From assembly GCA_903877385.1 (NCBI GenBank), contig CAIRDP010000054.1:62001-126000 (forward strand): a stretch of DNA of 64,000 nt, given 5' to 3'. Origin of the DNA: an uncultured Bacteroidales bacterium. GTDB taxonomy: Bacteria; Bacteroidota; Bacteroidia; Bacteroidales; FEN-979. The notes beneath the pieces were generated by a model, which saw only the letters and a list, made by a program, of their open reading frames with translations, was not told the DNA's origin and did not search any database. Positions 42,573-51,245 of the stretch are shown piece by piece (positions within the stretch are counted from its first letter, which is position 1; every line of letters begins with the position of its first letter). The position numbers were made by a program, and so were the translations under genes.

Positions 42573-45209
42573 ATGAATTCAACCGCCATACGACAAGCCT
42601 TTCTTGATTTCTTCAGGTCAAAAAGCCACCAGATCGTGCCATCAGCACCCATGGTAATAAAAAATGATCCCACCCTTATGTTTACCAATGCAGGGATGAA
42701 CCAGTTCAAGGACCTGTTCCTGCGCAATAAGGAAGCTGCTTTCAAAAGGGTGGCCGACACCCAGAAATGCCTCAGGGTTTCGGGTAAACACAATGATCTT
42801 GAAGAGGTTGGGATAGACACCTATCACCATACCATGTTCGAGATGCTGGGCAACTGGTCGTTCGGCGATTACTTTAAAAAGGAAGCCATTCAATGGGGGT
42901 GGGAGTTCCTGACCGAAGTGCTGAAGATCCAAAAGGACAGGATGTATGTAACTGTGTTCGAAGGCGATCCCAATGAAGGTCTTGAGAAAGATACCGAAGC
43001 CTTCGATTACTGGAAAGAGCTTATTCCCGCCGACCGTATCCTGATGGGTTGCAAAAAGGACAATTTCTGGGAAATGGGCGATACAGGCCCCTGCGGCCCC
43101 TGTTCCGAGATCCATGTCGACCTTCGTGACGACAATGACCGTAAACTTATACCCGGCCACCAGCTTGTCAACACAGGAAATCCCCTGGTGATCGAGATCT
43201 GGAACCTGGTGTTCATCCAGTACAACCGCCAGTCGAACGGTCAGCTCAATGCACTGCCCGCCAGGCATGTGGATACAGGCATGGGCTTTGAACGCTTATG
43301 CATGGTCGTACAGGGCAAAAAGTCCAATTACGATACCGACGTCTTTCAACCCCTGATCCATCATATCGCTGAACTTTCAGAAAAAGAGTACGGGAAAGAA
43401 ATCAAGGCCGATATTGCCATGAGGGTCATTGCCGACCATGTGCGCGCAATCTCTTTTGCCATTGCCGACGGACAGCTGCCTTCGAATGTCAAAGCCGGTT
43501 ATGTTATCCGCCGCATCCTCCGCAGGGCCGTGAGGTACGGTTACACCTTCCTCGGCTTCAAAGAACCCTTTCTTTATTCAATGGTGACTGTTCTTATAAA
43601 CCAGATGGGAATCGTCTTCCCGGAACTCACATCGCAAAAAGATCTTATTGTCAATGTGATCAAAGAAGAGGAAGCAGCGTTCCTGAGAACACTTGCGACG
43701 GGGATACAGAGGTTTAATTTGTACATTGAATACTCGAATAATCGAATAACGAATTCTAAATTAAGAATTGATGGAGGGTTTGCTTTTGAATTGTTCGATA
43801 CTTACGGATTTCCGGTTGACTTAACCCGGCTTATGGCTCGCGAGGCGGGATGGGAAGTCGATATGGAAGGCTTTCAGAAAGGCCTGGATGAGCAAAAGTC
43901 CAGGTCGAAGCAGGCTGCGGCAGTGCAGACCTCCGACTGGGTTGTTTTGGTCGAAGATGCCGGAATGCCTGAATTTGTTGGCTATGACACTTTGAAAATT
44001 GAAACTGAGATCACCAGGTACAGGAAAATCGAAACCAAGGGGCAGGAACTATATCATATAGTGCTGGAACAGACCCCATTTTATGCAGAATCAGGCGGAC
44101 AGGTGGGCGACAAGGGCCGGCTTAATTGTAATGGTTCAGTGATTGAAGTGATCAATACGGTGAAGGAGAACGAGCTGGTCATTCATATATGTTCCAGACT
44201 GCCCGAAAAACCAGGAGAGCCCGTGATTGCAGAAGTCGATGCAGCCAAACGCAGGATGACAGCAAATAACCATTCGGCAACCCATCTCATGCATGCCGCA
44301 TTGCGTATGGTTCTTGGAACCCATGTCGAACAAAAGGGATCTCTGGTGGACGACGAACACCTGCGTTTCGACTTTACCCATTTTGCAAGGTTGAGCAAAG
44401 AGGAGATCGAATCGGTGGAGAAACTGGTCAATGCAAAGATATGGGAGAACATAACACTGCAAGAAGAACGGGCCATGCCTATAGAGGAAGCAAGGAAAAT
44501 GGGGGCTATGGCGCTGTTCGGCGAGAAATACGGTGATTTTGTAAGAGTTGTAACCTTTGATCCCGTTTTCTCGGTGGAATTCTGCGGAGGGACCCACGTT
44601 GCAGCCACCGGCCAGATCGGCCTGTTCAAGATCGTTAGCGAAAGCGCTATTGCAGCAGGGGTAAGGAGGATAGAAGCCATTACCGCCGAAAAGGCCGAAA
44701 CCTGGTTCTACGAAAAGCTCCATCTGCTTGAGGATATATCCGATACGCTGAAGAACCCCAAAGACGTACTGAGAGGATTGAAAAACCTGGTGGAAGAAAA
44801 CCAGGTCCTCAGGAAAGACGCAGCTGAACTTGCAAAGATCAAAGGAGGGCAGCTTAAGGAAGGTCTCCTAAATAGCGCAGAAGTCATCAATGGGATTAGT
44901 TTTATTTCAGCAAAACTTGATGTGGATGCCGAAATCATGAAAAACCTGGCCTTTGAATTACGCAGTTCCTCAAACCAGGCTTTTGTTGTTCTGGCCAATG
45001 AAGCTGAGGGCAAAGCAGGGCTTACAGTAGCCGTTTCCGATGCCCTTGTCAAAGCCGGCAGGCTGAATGCAGGAACCATCATCCGTGAAATTGCAAAAGA
45101 AATCCAGGGAGGCGGGGGCGGACAGCCCCATATTGCCAGCGCGGGAGGTAAAAACCCTGCAGGGATCCCTGCAGCGCTTGCCAAGGCCAGAACTTTTCTT
45201 GATTTATAA
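42573..45209 (+). CDS. alaS: Alanyl-tRNA synthetase
   Basis: 878-residue class II synthetase, full length: catalytic core (1-about 370, with NEGLEKDTEAFDYWKELI and MGDTGPCGPCSEIH), helical tRNA domain, editing domain with zinc motifs HSATHLMHAAL and CGGTH, and C-terminal DHHA1 region GGGGGQPHIASAGG. One oddity: residues 384-399 (YIEYSNNRITNSKLRI) sit where other AlaS have a shorter loop before DGGFAFELFDTYGFP. The DNA there is AT-rich and palindromic, and is listed separately. The AlkD-like gene follows 16 bp downstream. Confidence 0.96.
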   Translation: MNSTAIRQAFLDFFRSKSHQIVPSAPMVIKNDPTLMFTNAGMNQFKDLFLRNKEAAFKRVADTQKCLRVSGKHNDLEEVGIDTYHHTMFEMLGNWSFGDYFKKEAIQWGWEFLTEVLKIQKDRMYVTVFEGDPNEGLEKDTEAFDYWKELIPADRILMGCKKDNFWEMGDTGPCGPCSEIHVDLRDDNDRKLIPGHQLVNTGNPLVIEIWNLVFIQYNRQSNGQLNALPARHVDTGMGFERLCMVVQGKKSNYDTDVFQPLIHHIAELSEKEYGKEIKADIAMRVIADHVRAISFAIADGQLPSNVKAGYVIRRILRRAVRYGYTFLGFKEPFLYSMVTVLINQMGIVFPELTSQKDLIVNVIKEEEAAFLRTLATGIQRFNLYIEYSNNRITNSKLRIDGGFAFELFDTYGFPVDLTRLMAREAGWEVDMEGFQKGLDEQKSRSKQAAAVQTSDWVVLVEDAGMPEFVGYDTLKIETEITRYRKIETKGQELYHIVLEQTPFYAESGGQVGDKGRLNCNGSVIEVINTVKENELVIHICSRLPEKPGEPVIAEVDAAKRRMTANNHSATHLMHAALRMVLGTHVEQKGSLVDDEHLRFDFTHFARLSKEEIESVEKLVNAKIWENITLQEERAMPIEEARKMGAMALFGEKYGDFVRVVTFDPVFSVEFCGGTHVAATGQIGLFKIVSESAIAAGVRRIEAITAEKAETWFYEKLHLLEDISDTLKNPKDVLRGLKNLVEENQVLRKDAAELAKIKGGQLKEGLLNSAEVINGISFISAKLDVDAEIMKNLAFELRSSSNQAFVVLANEAEGKAGLTVAVSDALVKAGRLNAGTIIREIAKEIQGGGGGQPHIASAGGKNPAGIPAALAKARTFLDL
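43722..43773 (+). repeat. AT-rich palindromic insertion within alaS
   Basis: Within alaS the DNA becomes AT-rich and repetitive: CGAATAAT, CGAATAAC in tandem, then a hairpin AATTCT (43752-43757) / AGAATT (43764-43769) with a 6-nt loop. It stays in frame and encodes residues 384-400. It resembles an in-gene palindromic repeat, but its boundaries are approximate. Confidence 0.5.
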
Positions 45210-45225
45210 CTATTAGTCCATATCC

Positions 45226-45948
45226 ATGATCTCTCCCGATAAAATTTCCGCTGAAACCGAAGCTGTTTGCAAGGCCAATGCCGACCCTGCCATTGTTCTG
45301 AAATATTCTAAATATTTCAAGGAAGGGTACGATGCTTACGGGGTAAGTTCAGAGCTGCTCAACGCCAGGGCTGATAAGATCCTTACCATGGCGGGAATGA
45401 CCAATAAACAGGTCAATTCCATCTGCCTTCAACTTGTAAAATCACCCAAATATGAAATGACCTCGGTTGCAGTCCTCCTGCTCACAAAATCAAAGAAACA
45501 ATGGGACCAGGAAACCTTTCATGCACTTGAAAACCTGTTTGGTTCAGGCATAAGCAACTGGGGGCATACCGATTTTATATGCGGTGAGATCATCCCTGAA
45601 CTGATCAAAAAGAAGCTAATAAGCATGGATTCGCTGAAGCCCTGGAGAAAAGCAACCAATAAATTCCAGAGAAGGGCTGCCGTTGTGGGCCTGATCAAAC
45701 CTATGAAAAAGGCAGACGATTTCAAGCCCTATTTCGAATTCATAGCTCCCATGATGATGGATCCCGAGAGGGTTGTTCACCAGGGGCTTGGATGGTTCCT
45801 GAGGGAGGCTTGGAAAAAACAGCCCATACCGGCCGGGAATTTCCTGCTGAAGTGGAAAGATTCTGCAGCACGTCTCATTTTCCAGTATGCCACCGAGAAG
45901 ATGACGCCCGAAGAGAAGTCAAGGTTCAGGAAAGAAAAGTCGAAGTAA
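45226..45948 (+). CDS. AlkD-like DNA alkylation repair HEAT protein
   Basis: 240 residues of helical HEAT-like repeats resembling the AlkD family of DNA glycosylases that excise N3/N7-alkylpurines without base flipping. The characteristic internal segment FGSGISNWGHTDFICGEII and the Lys/Arg-rich second half (WRKATNKFQRRAAVVGLIKP) fit the family. I cannot confirm the exact catalytic Asp/Trp triad. It follows alaS after 16 bp, probably by read-through. Together with the ATL gene it is the second alkylation-repair gene in the window. Confidence 0.75.
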   Translation: MISPDKISAETEAVCKANADPAIVLKYSKYFKEGYDAYGVSSELLNARADKILTMAGMTNKQVNSICLQLVKSPKYEMTSVAVLLLTKSKKQWDQETFHALENLFGSGISNWGHTDFICGEIIPELIKKKLISMDSLKPWRKATNKFQRRAAVVGLIKPMKKADDFKPYFEFIAPMMMDPERVVHQGLGWFLREAWKKQPIPAGNFLLKWKDSAARLIFQYATEKMTPEEKSRFRKEKSK

Positions 45949-45961
45949 GTATTCTCCTTAT

Positions 45962-46516
45962 CTACAGAAGCAGCCTGGCTTCGTCTTTGATATAATTGAG
46001 GGCGGCAGCAGTCGCCAGGTTTTCATTTTCCAGGCTGATATCAAAGATTGCCCTTACAAGGGCCGATACGTCGTCCTGTGAATCAAGCTTTGAGGAGGCC
46101 CGGTTGATGATTGAAATGGATTCTTCCCTTGCATTTTTTATCATTTCCCAGGCTGTTGGCGACATATAGACCTGCTGGCTGAGGTTATAATTGAATTCCT
46201 CCCTTATGGTCCTTACCAGGGCCAGTTGTAGTTCCCTGGCGCTCATTTCTGATTTCTGGACACGTATGACCAGGTTGGCAGGTTGGATGCGTTCGAGAAA
46301 AAGAACTATCCTTTCGTAAGCCTGCAGCCTCAGTGGCAGGGTGATCCTTCTGGATTCCGTAATATCGGTATTTACGGGTGTGAGGGTTTTATTGTAACGG
46401 TTTTTCAGCCTCAGGTAATAGGCTATCAGTATCCAGGCTGCAATTGAGCCCAGGCCTATGATCATGAAGGCATGAATTACATCGGTAATTAGGGTGGCCC
46501 AGAAGAAATTGTCCAT
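45962..46516 (-). CDS. Small membrane-anchored protein of unknown function
   Basis: 184 residues from the ATG at 46516 (MDNFFWATLITDVIHAF), preferred because everything upstream in this frame to 46645 is ATTG repeat translated as SINQSINQS. One transmembrane helix near the N-terminus (about 10-32), then a cytosolic part with LPLRLQAYERIVLFLERI and VRTIREEFNYNLSQQVYMS, which I recognise only as a conserved Bacteroidota hypothetical. No enzyme motif visible. It converges on the AlkD-like gene. Confidence 0.7.
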   Translation of the reverse strand: MDNFFWATLITDVIHAFMIIGLGSIAAWILIAYYLRLKNRYNKTLTPVNTDITESRRITLPLRLQAYERIVLFLERIQPANLVIRVQKSEMSARELQLALVRTIREEFNYNLSQQVYMSPTAWEMIKNAREESISIINRASSKLDSQDDVSALVRAIFDISLENENLATAAALNYIKDEARLLL

Positions 46517-46551
46517 GGGAGTCGGGGTTTTGTGCAAAGGTAAGGGTTTTA

Positions 46552-46605
<54 letters not shown>

Positions 46606-46667
46606 GATGGTTTTTGGCTTCGTGAAAGGCTGCCTGCTTTTTCATGATTTATTTAGAACTTTTTTAT

Positions 46668-46675
46668 TAATTTTG
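46668..46675 (+). promoter_or_regulatory. -7 element of the aminotransferase gene
   Basis: TAATTTTG, a perfect TAnnTTTG match, 31 bp upstream of the ATG at 46707. Confidence 0.5.
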
Positions 46676-46706
46676 CTCTTTCCCATAATTTCTTAATCCC
46701 TCCCTT

Positions 46707-47906
46707 ATGACAGCACTTGCTAACAGGATCAACTACCTGGCCGAATCGGAGACCCTGGCCATGTCACGCAAAAGCCGTGAACTGCGCGCCCTGGGCAATG
46801 ACGTGATCAACCTTAGCCTTGGTGAACCCGACTTCAACACCCCCGATTACATCAAGAATGCAGCCAAGGAAGCAATAGATCAGAATTTCACATTCTACCC
46901 ACCGGTTCCGGGTTATGAAGACCTGCGCAAAGCTATCTGCACTAAACTAAAAAGGGATAACAATCTAATCTATGAACCGGCCCAGGTCGTTGTGAGCACT
47001 GGGGCAAAGCAGTCCATTGCCAACGTCGTTCTGAGCCTGGTCAATCCGGGAGATGAGGTGCTCATCCCCTCCCCTTACTGGGTCTCTTACAAGGAGATCA
47101 TCAAGGTTGCCGAGGGCAAAGCTGTGTTCATCCCTGCTAAAATCGAGAATGAATTCAAGGTAAAACCTGAACAGATAGAAGCAGCCATCAGCCCGAAATC
47201 GAAACTGATCATCTTCAGTTCTCCATGTAATCCAACCGGGTCGGTATATACGAAAGACGAGCTGGAAGGGATAGCGCGGGTTTTTGCAAAACATCCTGAC
47301 ATCCTTATCGTTGCTGATGAGATTTACGAACATATCAACTTCGTCGGGAAACACGAAAGCATTGCCCAGTTCGATTTTATCAGGGACAGGGTTATCATCG
47401 TAAACGGTGTTTCCAAAGCCTTTGCAATGACTGGATGGAGAATAGGGTATATTGCAGCCCCCCTGGAGATAGCAAAAGCTTGTGACAAGCTGCAGGGGCA
47501 GTTCACCTCGGGAGCCTGTTCAATCGCCCAGAGGGCTGCTTTGATGGCAGAGATAACTCCTCCTGATACTGTTGAGATGCGTGAAATGCAGAAAGCTTTC
47601 CGTGAACGCCGTGACCTGATGCTGAAGCTGCTTGCGGCTATACCGGGTATGATACTGAACCATCCCGACGGTGCTTTTTATATTTTTCCCGATATTTCTT
47701 ATTACTTTGGTAAATCCGACGGGACGATCAGGGTTGACAATGCCAATGACCTTTGCATGTACCTTCTGAATAAAGTATTTGTTGCGCTTGTACCAGGCGA
47801 TGCTTTCGGCGACCCCAACTGTATCAGGTTCAGTTATGCTACATCAACTGATAAGCTTACCGAGGCAGTACTGAGAATCAAAGAAGCGCTGGGACAGCTT
47901 AAGTAG
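46707..47906 (+). CDS. PLP-dependent aminotransferase, aspartate aminotransferase type
   Basis: 399-residue fold-type I class I aminotransferase. Key residues: LSLGEPDFNTPDYI at the substrate entry, SSPCNPTG (PLP-binding Asn), VADEIYEHI (Asp and Tyr), the Schiff-base Lys in NGVSKAFAMTGWRIGYIAAP and an Arg near CIRFSYATS that binds the substrate carboxylate. This subgroup commonly acts as aspartate/aromatic aminotransferase; specificity is not certain. GTP-PEPCK follows 73 bp downstream, a likely link between aspartate/oxaloacetate and gluconeogenesis. Confidence 0.9.
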   Translation: MTALANRINYLAESETLAMSRKSRELRALGNDVINLSLGEPDFNTPDYIKNAAKEAIDQNFTFYPPVPGYEDLRKAICTKLKRDNNLIYEPAQVVVSTGAKQSIANVVLSLVNPGDEVLIPSPYWVSYKEIIKVAEGKAVFIPAKIENEFKVKPEQIEAAISPKSKLIIFSSPCNPTGSVYTKDELEGIARVFAKHPDILIVADEIYEHINFVGKHESIAQFDFIRDRVIIVNGVSKAFAMTGWRIGYIAAPLEIAKACDKLQGQFTSGACSIAQRAALMAEITPPDTVEMREMQKAFRERRDLMLKLLAAIPGMILNHPDGAFYIFPDISYYFGKSDGTIRVDNANDLCMYLLNKVFVALVPGDAFGDPNCIRFSYATSTDKLTEAVLRIKEALGQLK

Positions 47907-47921
47907 TGAATTAGCGATTTT

Positions 47922-47957
47922 ATTCAGTCATTCTGTCAATCAATCATTCAATCAATA
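47922..47957. repeat. Degenerate 4-bp repeat between aminotransferase and PEPCK genes
   Basis: ATTCAGTCATTCTGTC followed by AATC/ATTC/AATC units, periodic at 4 bp. It is the complementary, degraded relative of the ATTG tracts at 40734 and 46554. Confidence 0.6.
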
Positions 47958-47979
47958 ACAAAGAAACTAAAACAACTAT

Positions 47980-49782
47980 ATGACTACGAACAGCAAACTG
48001 AAAACATGGGTTGAAGACTGGGCAAAAATCTGCCAGCCTGATAAAATTCATTGGTGTGATGGTTCTGAAGAAGAGAACCAGCGCCTGCTCAACCTTATGG
48101 TGGGCACGGGAATGGCTATTAAACTGGATGAAAAGAAACGGCCGAATTCCTATTATTTCCAGAGCGACCCCAGCGATGTGGCCAGGGTTGAGAACCGCAC
48201 ATTCATCTGTTCTGCAAAGCAGGAGGATGCCGGTCCCACGAATAACTGGATGGCTCCCGCCGAAATGAAAAAGATACTTACAGGGATGTTCACGGGTTCG
48301 ATGCGTGGCAGGACCATGTATGTGATCCCCTTCAGCATGGGCCCCCTGGGCTCAAAGATTGCCCATATCGGTGTTCAGATCACCGATTCCCCATACGTGG
48401 TTGCCAATATGCGCATCATGACCAGGATGGGAAAAGCCGTTCTGGATATTCTCGGTGACGATGACTTCGTACCCTGCCTGCATTCGGTGGGCGCCCCACT
48501 GGAACCCGGACAAAAAGACGTAAAGTGGCCCTGCGCCCCAATTGAAAAGAAATACATCTCCCATTTCCCCGACACAAACGAGATCTGGTCGTATGGTAGC
48601 GGGTACGGCGGGAATGCGCTTCTCGGCAAAAAATGTTTTGCCCTCCGTATTGCTTCGGTCATGGCTAAAAGGCAGGGATGGCTGGCCGAACATATGCTCA
48701 TCCTGGGGATCACAAATCCCAAAGGAGTAAAAAAATACTTTGCAGCTGCTTTCCCAAGCGCCTGCGGCAAAACGAACCTGGCCATGCTCATCCCCTCTAT
48801 CCCGGGATGGAAGATCGAAACAGTTGGTGACGATATTGCCTGGATGAAATTCGGTGATGACGGCAGGCTTTATGCCATCAATCCTGAAGCCGGCTTTTTT
48901 GGAGTTGCACCTTTCACTTCGATGGAAACCAATCCGAATGCCATGTTATCCTGCCGCGCAAACAGCATTTTTACAAATACAGCCCTCACCCCCGATGGCG
49001 ACATCTGGTGGGAAGGCATCGGCACTCCTGTTCCCGACGGTTCCATCACCTGGACCAACGAGGTATGGGACCCGGTGAACTGCAAGGTAGCTGCACATCC
49101 CAACGCCCGTTTCACGGCACCTGCAAAACAATGCCCGGTAATAGACGAGAACTGGGAAAACCCAAAAGGCGTGCCTATCTCGGCATTCCTTTTCGGAGGC
49201 CGCCGCCCTGGCACAGTCCCCCTGGTTTACCAGAGTTTTGACTGGAACCATGGGGTATTCCTGGGGTCTATCGTTGGTTCGGAGGTCACTGCTGCTGCAA
49301 TCGGGCTTAAAGCCGGTGTACGCCGCGATCCGTTTGCGATGCTTCCTTTCTGCGGATACCATATGGGCGATTACTTCGGCCATTGGATTACTGTTGGACG
49401 CACGGCAGCTGTTCCTGAAAACCTGCCAAAAATATTCAATGTTAACTGGTTCAGGAAGGGACCGGATAATAAATTTCTCTGGCCCGGTTACGGCGACAAT
49501 ATCCGTGTTCTTAAATGGATCTTCGAAAGGCTTGAAGGTTCGGCCGATGTTGTGGAAACCCCTATTGGCTGGGTCCCCGGTACCAAGGCTGTTGATGTGA
49601 GCGGCTTGCCCGACATGGATGGGAAAATGGAAAAGATACTCGAAGTTGATCCAAGGGAATGGCTTATCGAATGTGAACTGATCTCGGAGCACCAGCATAT
49701 GTTCGGTGACAGGCTCCCTTCAGAAATGAAGAATGAGTATGAAAAGCTTAAAGCCAGGCTGCTGAAGGCGGTTCTGAAATAA
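47980..49782 (+). CDS. pckG: Phosphoenolpyruvate carboxykinase (GTP)
   Basis: 600 residues. Converts oxaloacetate + GTP to PEP + CO2 (reversible). Identified as the GTP-type by overall length and by the P-loop with the hyper-reactive Cys, [15 protein letters not shown] (C262), [10 protein letters not shown] and the [21 protein letters not shown] segment. Bacteroidota often carry the ATP-type instead, but the GTP enzyme is known in the phylum. The cobalamin adenosyltransferase gene starts 7 bp later, indicating co-transcription. Confidence 0.95.
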   Translation: MTTNSKLKTWVEDWAKICQPDKIHWCDGSEEENQRLLNLMVGTGMAIKLDEKKRPNSYYFQSDPSDVARVENRTFICSAKQEDAGPTNNWMAPAEMKKILTGMFTGSMRGRTMYVIPFSMGPLGSKIAHIGVQITDSPYVVANMRIMTRMGKAVLDILGDDDFVPCLHSVGAPLEPGQKDVKWPCAPIEKKYISHFPDTNEIWSYGSGYGGNALLGKKCFALRIASVMAKRQGWLAEHMLILGITNPKGVKKYFAAAFPSACGKTNLAMLIPSIPGWKIETVGDDIAWMKFGDDGRLYAINPEAGFFGVAPFTSMETNPNAMLSCRANSIFTNTALTPDGDIWWEGIGTPVPDGSITWTNEVWDPVNCKVAAHPNARFTAPAKQCPVIDENWENPKGVPISAFLFGGRRPGTVPLVYQSFDWNHGVFLGSIVGSEVTAAAIGLKAGVRRDPFAMLPFCGYHMGDYFGHWITVGRTAAVPENLPKIFNVNWFRKGPDNKFLWPGYGDNIRVLKWIFERLEGSADVVETPIGWVPGTKAVDVSGLPDMDGKMEKILEVDPREWLIECELISEHQHMFGDRLPSEMKNEYEKLKARLLKAVLK

Positions 49783-49789
49783 AAACCGG

Positions 49790-50350
49790 ATGTCGAACGG
49801 GGACAAGATCTATACAAAAGGTGGTGATAAAGGCGAGACTTCCCTTCTTGGCGGAACACGTGTTCTGAAAAGCCATGAAAGAGTGGAAGCCTACGGCAAC
49901 CTGGATGAGCTTAACAGCTTTATAGGGCTTATCCGCGACCAGGACATCAATCCTCATTACCGGGAGATTCTTGGCCGGGTGCAGGAAGTCCTGTTCATTT
50001 CGGAGGCCCTGGTTGCCCGCGATCCGGAAAAAGAAACGCGGGAGCTGCCGGTTTTCGGGGATGACGACATCCACATACTTGAAAAAGAAATAGATGCCAT
50101 GAACGATGAGCTTCCCTCCCTTACTCAATTTATTCTCCCGGGAGGCCATACGGTCGTTTCATACTGCCATATTGCAAGAACTGTATGCCGCCGGGCTGAG
50201 CGTTCGCTGATCCGGCTTAATACAAACGGACCACTTGATGAAATAATAATACGTTACATCAACCGTTTATCAGATTACCTCTTTGTCCTTGCCCGGAAAA
50301 CGGGCATGGACCTTGGGGTTGAAGAAAGGCCCTGGGTTACCAGGAGGTAA
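49790..50350 (+). CDS. ATP:cob(I)alamin adenosyltransferase, PduO type
   Basis: 186 residues matching the PduO-type family: IYTKGGDKGETSLLGGTRVLKSHERVEAYGNLDELNSFIG near the N-terminus and the C-terminal CRRAERSLIRLN and INRLSDYLFVLAR motifs that build the ATP/corrinoid site. Makes adenosylcobalamin, the cofactor for methylmalonyl-CoA mutase and related enzymes. It is 7 bp downstream of pckG, which fits a propionate/succinate branch of metabolism. The product is cytosolic. Confidence 0.93.
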   Translation: MSNGDKIYTKGGDKGETSLLGGTRVLKSHERVEAYGNLDELNSFIGLIRDQDINPHYREILGRVQEVLFISEALVARDPEKETRELPVFGDDDIHILEKEIDAMNDELPSLTQFILPGGHTVVSYCHIARTVCRRAERSLIRLNTNGPLDEIIIRYINRLSDYLFVLARKTGMDLGVEERPWVTRR

Positions 50351-50386
50351 AAAAAATTGTTCTTGCTTTTCTGATTTTATTTTTTT

Positions 50387-50394
50387 TACTTTTG
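50387..50394 (+). promoter_or_regulatory. Promoter of the DUF2795 gene (-7 with possible -33)
   Basis: TACTTTTG matches TAnnTTTG. A TTG at 50363-50365 lies 21 bp upstream and could be the -33 element. The predicted transcription start near 50401 excludes the in-frame ATG-like start at 50392 and supports 50422. Confidence 0.55.
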
Positions 50395-50421
50395 CAGCAA
50401 ATTTCACAAACGCTTGTAGAA

Positions 50422-50643
50422 ATGTATTGGACACTTGAACTGGCCTCTAAACTTGAAGATGCTCCGTGGCCTGCCACGAAGGATGAGCTGATAGATTGGG
50501 CTATACGCTCAGGTGCACCACAGGAAGTGGTAGAAAACCTGAGAGAAATTGAGGATGAGGGAGAGACCTACGAGCGTATCGAGGATATCTGGCCTGATTA
50601 TCCCACTAAGGACGATTTCTTTTTTCACGAGGACGAATATTAG
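50422..50643 (+). CDS. DUF2795 family small acidic protein
   Basis: 73 residues from the ATG at 50422 (MYWTLELASKLEDAPWPATKDEL). The first 55 residues match the DUF2795 helical domain, with conserved W in the PWPATKDELIDWAIRSGAP segment and NLREIEDEGETYERIEDIWPDYP. The tail is Phe/Asp/Glu-rich (FFFHEDEY). Function unknown; the domain is widespread in Bacteroidota and Actinobacteria. It has its own promoter and precedes a convergent gene. Confidence 0.85.
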   Translation: MYWTLELASKLEDAPWPATKDELIDWAIRSGAPQEVVENLREIEDEGETYERIEDIWPDYPTKDDFFFHEDEY

Positions 50644-50660
50644 GGAATGTACTATGTACT

Positions 50661-50697
50661 ATGTACCATGTACAAATATTATTGGTACATGGTATAT
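50661..50697. repeat. Inverted repeat between DUF2795 and rsmD genes
   Basis: TACCATGTAC (50664-50673) and GTACATGGTA (50685-50694) form a perfect 10-bp stem with an 11-nt AT loop, extendable outward by a G-U and two A-U pairs. It is preceded by the direct repeat TACTATG x2 (period 8). The position between converging genes allows a terminator role, but there is no long T tract. Confidence 0.6.
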
Positions 50698-50711
50698 CCT
50701 CAGAATCGGGT

Positions 50712-51245
50712 TTATTTCCTGAAAAAAGTGAAATTGACTTCCCCGTAATTCCGTTGCTGATCAAAGCAGGGAGATTCACTGAAATTATATCTTTTCGGGT
50801 GTTCGAGGATGAACAGTCCCCCGGGTACAAGCAGTTCCCCGTTTAAAACAAGCCCAGGCAGGTCTGGCAATTGCGGAAGATCATAGGGAGGGTCGGCAAA
50901 TACCAGGTCCCAGGTATCCAGTGATTGTTTTAAAAAAGTGAGAACGTTGGCTTTCTGCGGAAAAAGATTGACCATTTTCAGCTCCATGCCCGTACGATGT
51001 ATGAAACTCAGGCAGCGGGGATCCTTCTCCAGGGATGTGACGCTTTTGCACCCTCTTGAAATAAACTCGTACGAAATACTTCCTGTTCCTGCAAACAGGT
51101 CCAGCACCCTGACCGTCTCAAAGTCCACCATGTTGTTCAGGATGTCGAACAGGGCTTCCTTGGCAAAGTCGGTGGTCGGCCGTAACGGAAGGTTGTTTGG
51201 CGGATGTATCCTCCGGCCTTTGTAAATGCCGCTTATGATCCGCAT
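50712..51245 (-). CDS. rsmD: 16S rRNA (guanine(966)-N(2))-methyltransferase
   Basis: 177 residues with the RsmD N-terminus (MRIISGIYKGRRI ... LRPTTDFAKEALFDIL), SAM motif VLDLFAGTGSISYEFISRG and catalytic DPPYDLP. Methylates G966 of 16S rRNA during 30S assembly. The start overlaps the upstream DUF3822 gene by 13 bp. Confidence 0.94.
   Translation of the reverse strand: MRIISGIYKGRRIHPPNNLPLRPTTDFAKEALFDILNNMVDFETVRVLDLFAGTGSISYEFISRGCKSVTSLEKDPRCLSFIHRTGMELKMVNLFPQKANVLTFLKQSLDTWDLVFADPPYDLPQLPDLPGLVLNGELLVPGGLFILEHPKRYNFSESPCFDQQRNYGEVNFTFFRK

Noticed and set aside
42642-43268. 208-codon minus-strand frame inside alaS
   Set aside because: Shadow of the alaS catalytic domain; no domain or promoter.
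48946-49698. 250-codon minus-strand frame inside pckG
   Set aside because: It is antisense of a conserved enzyme with normal codon structure and shows no recognisable domain.
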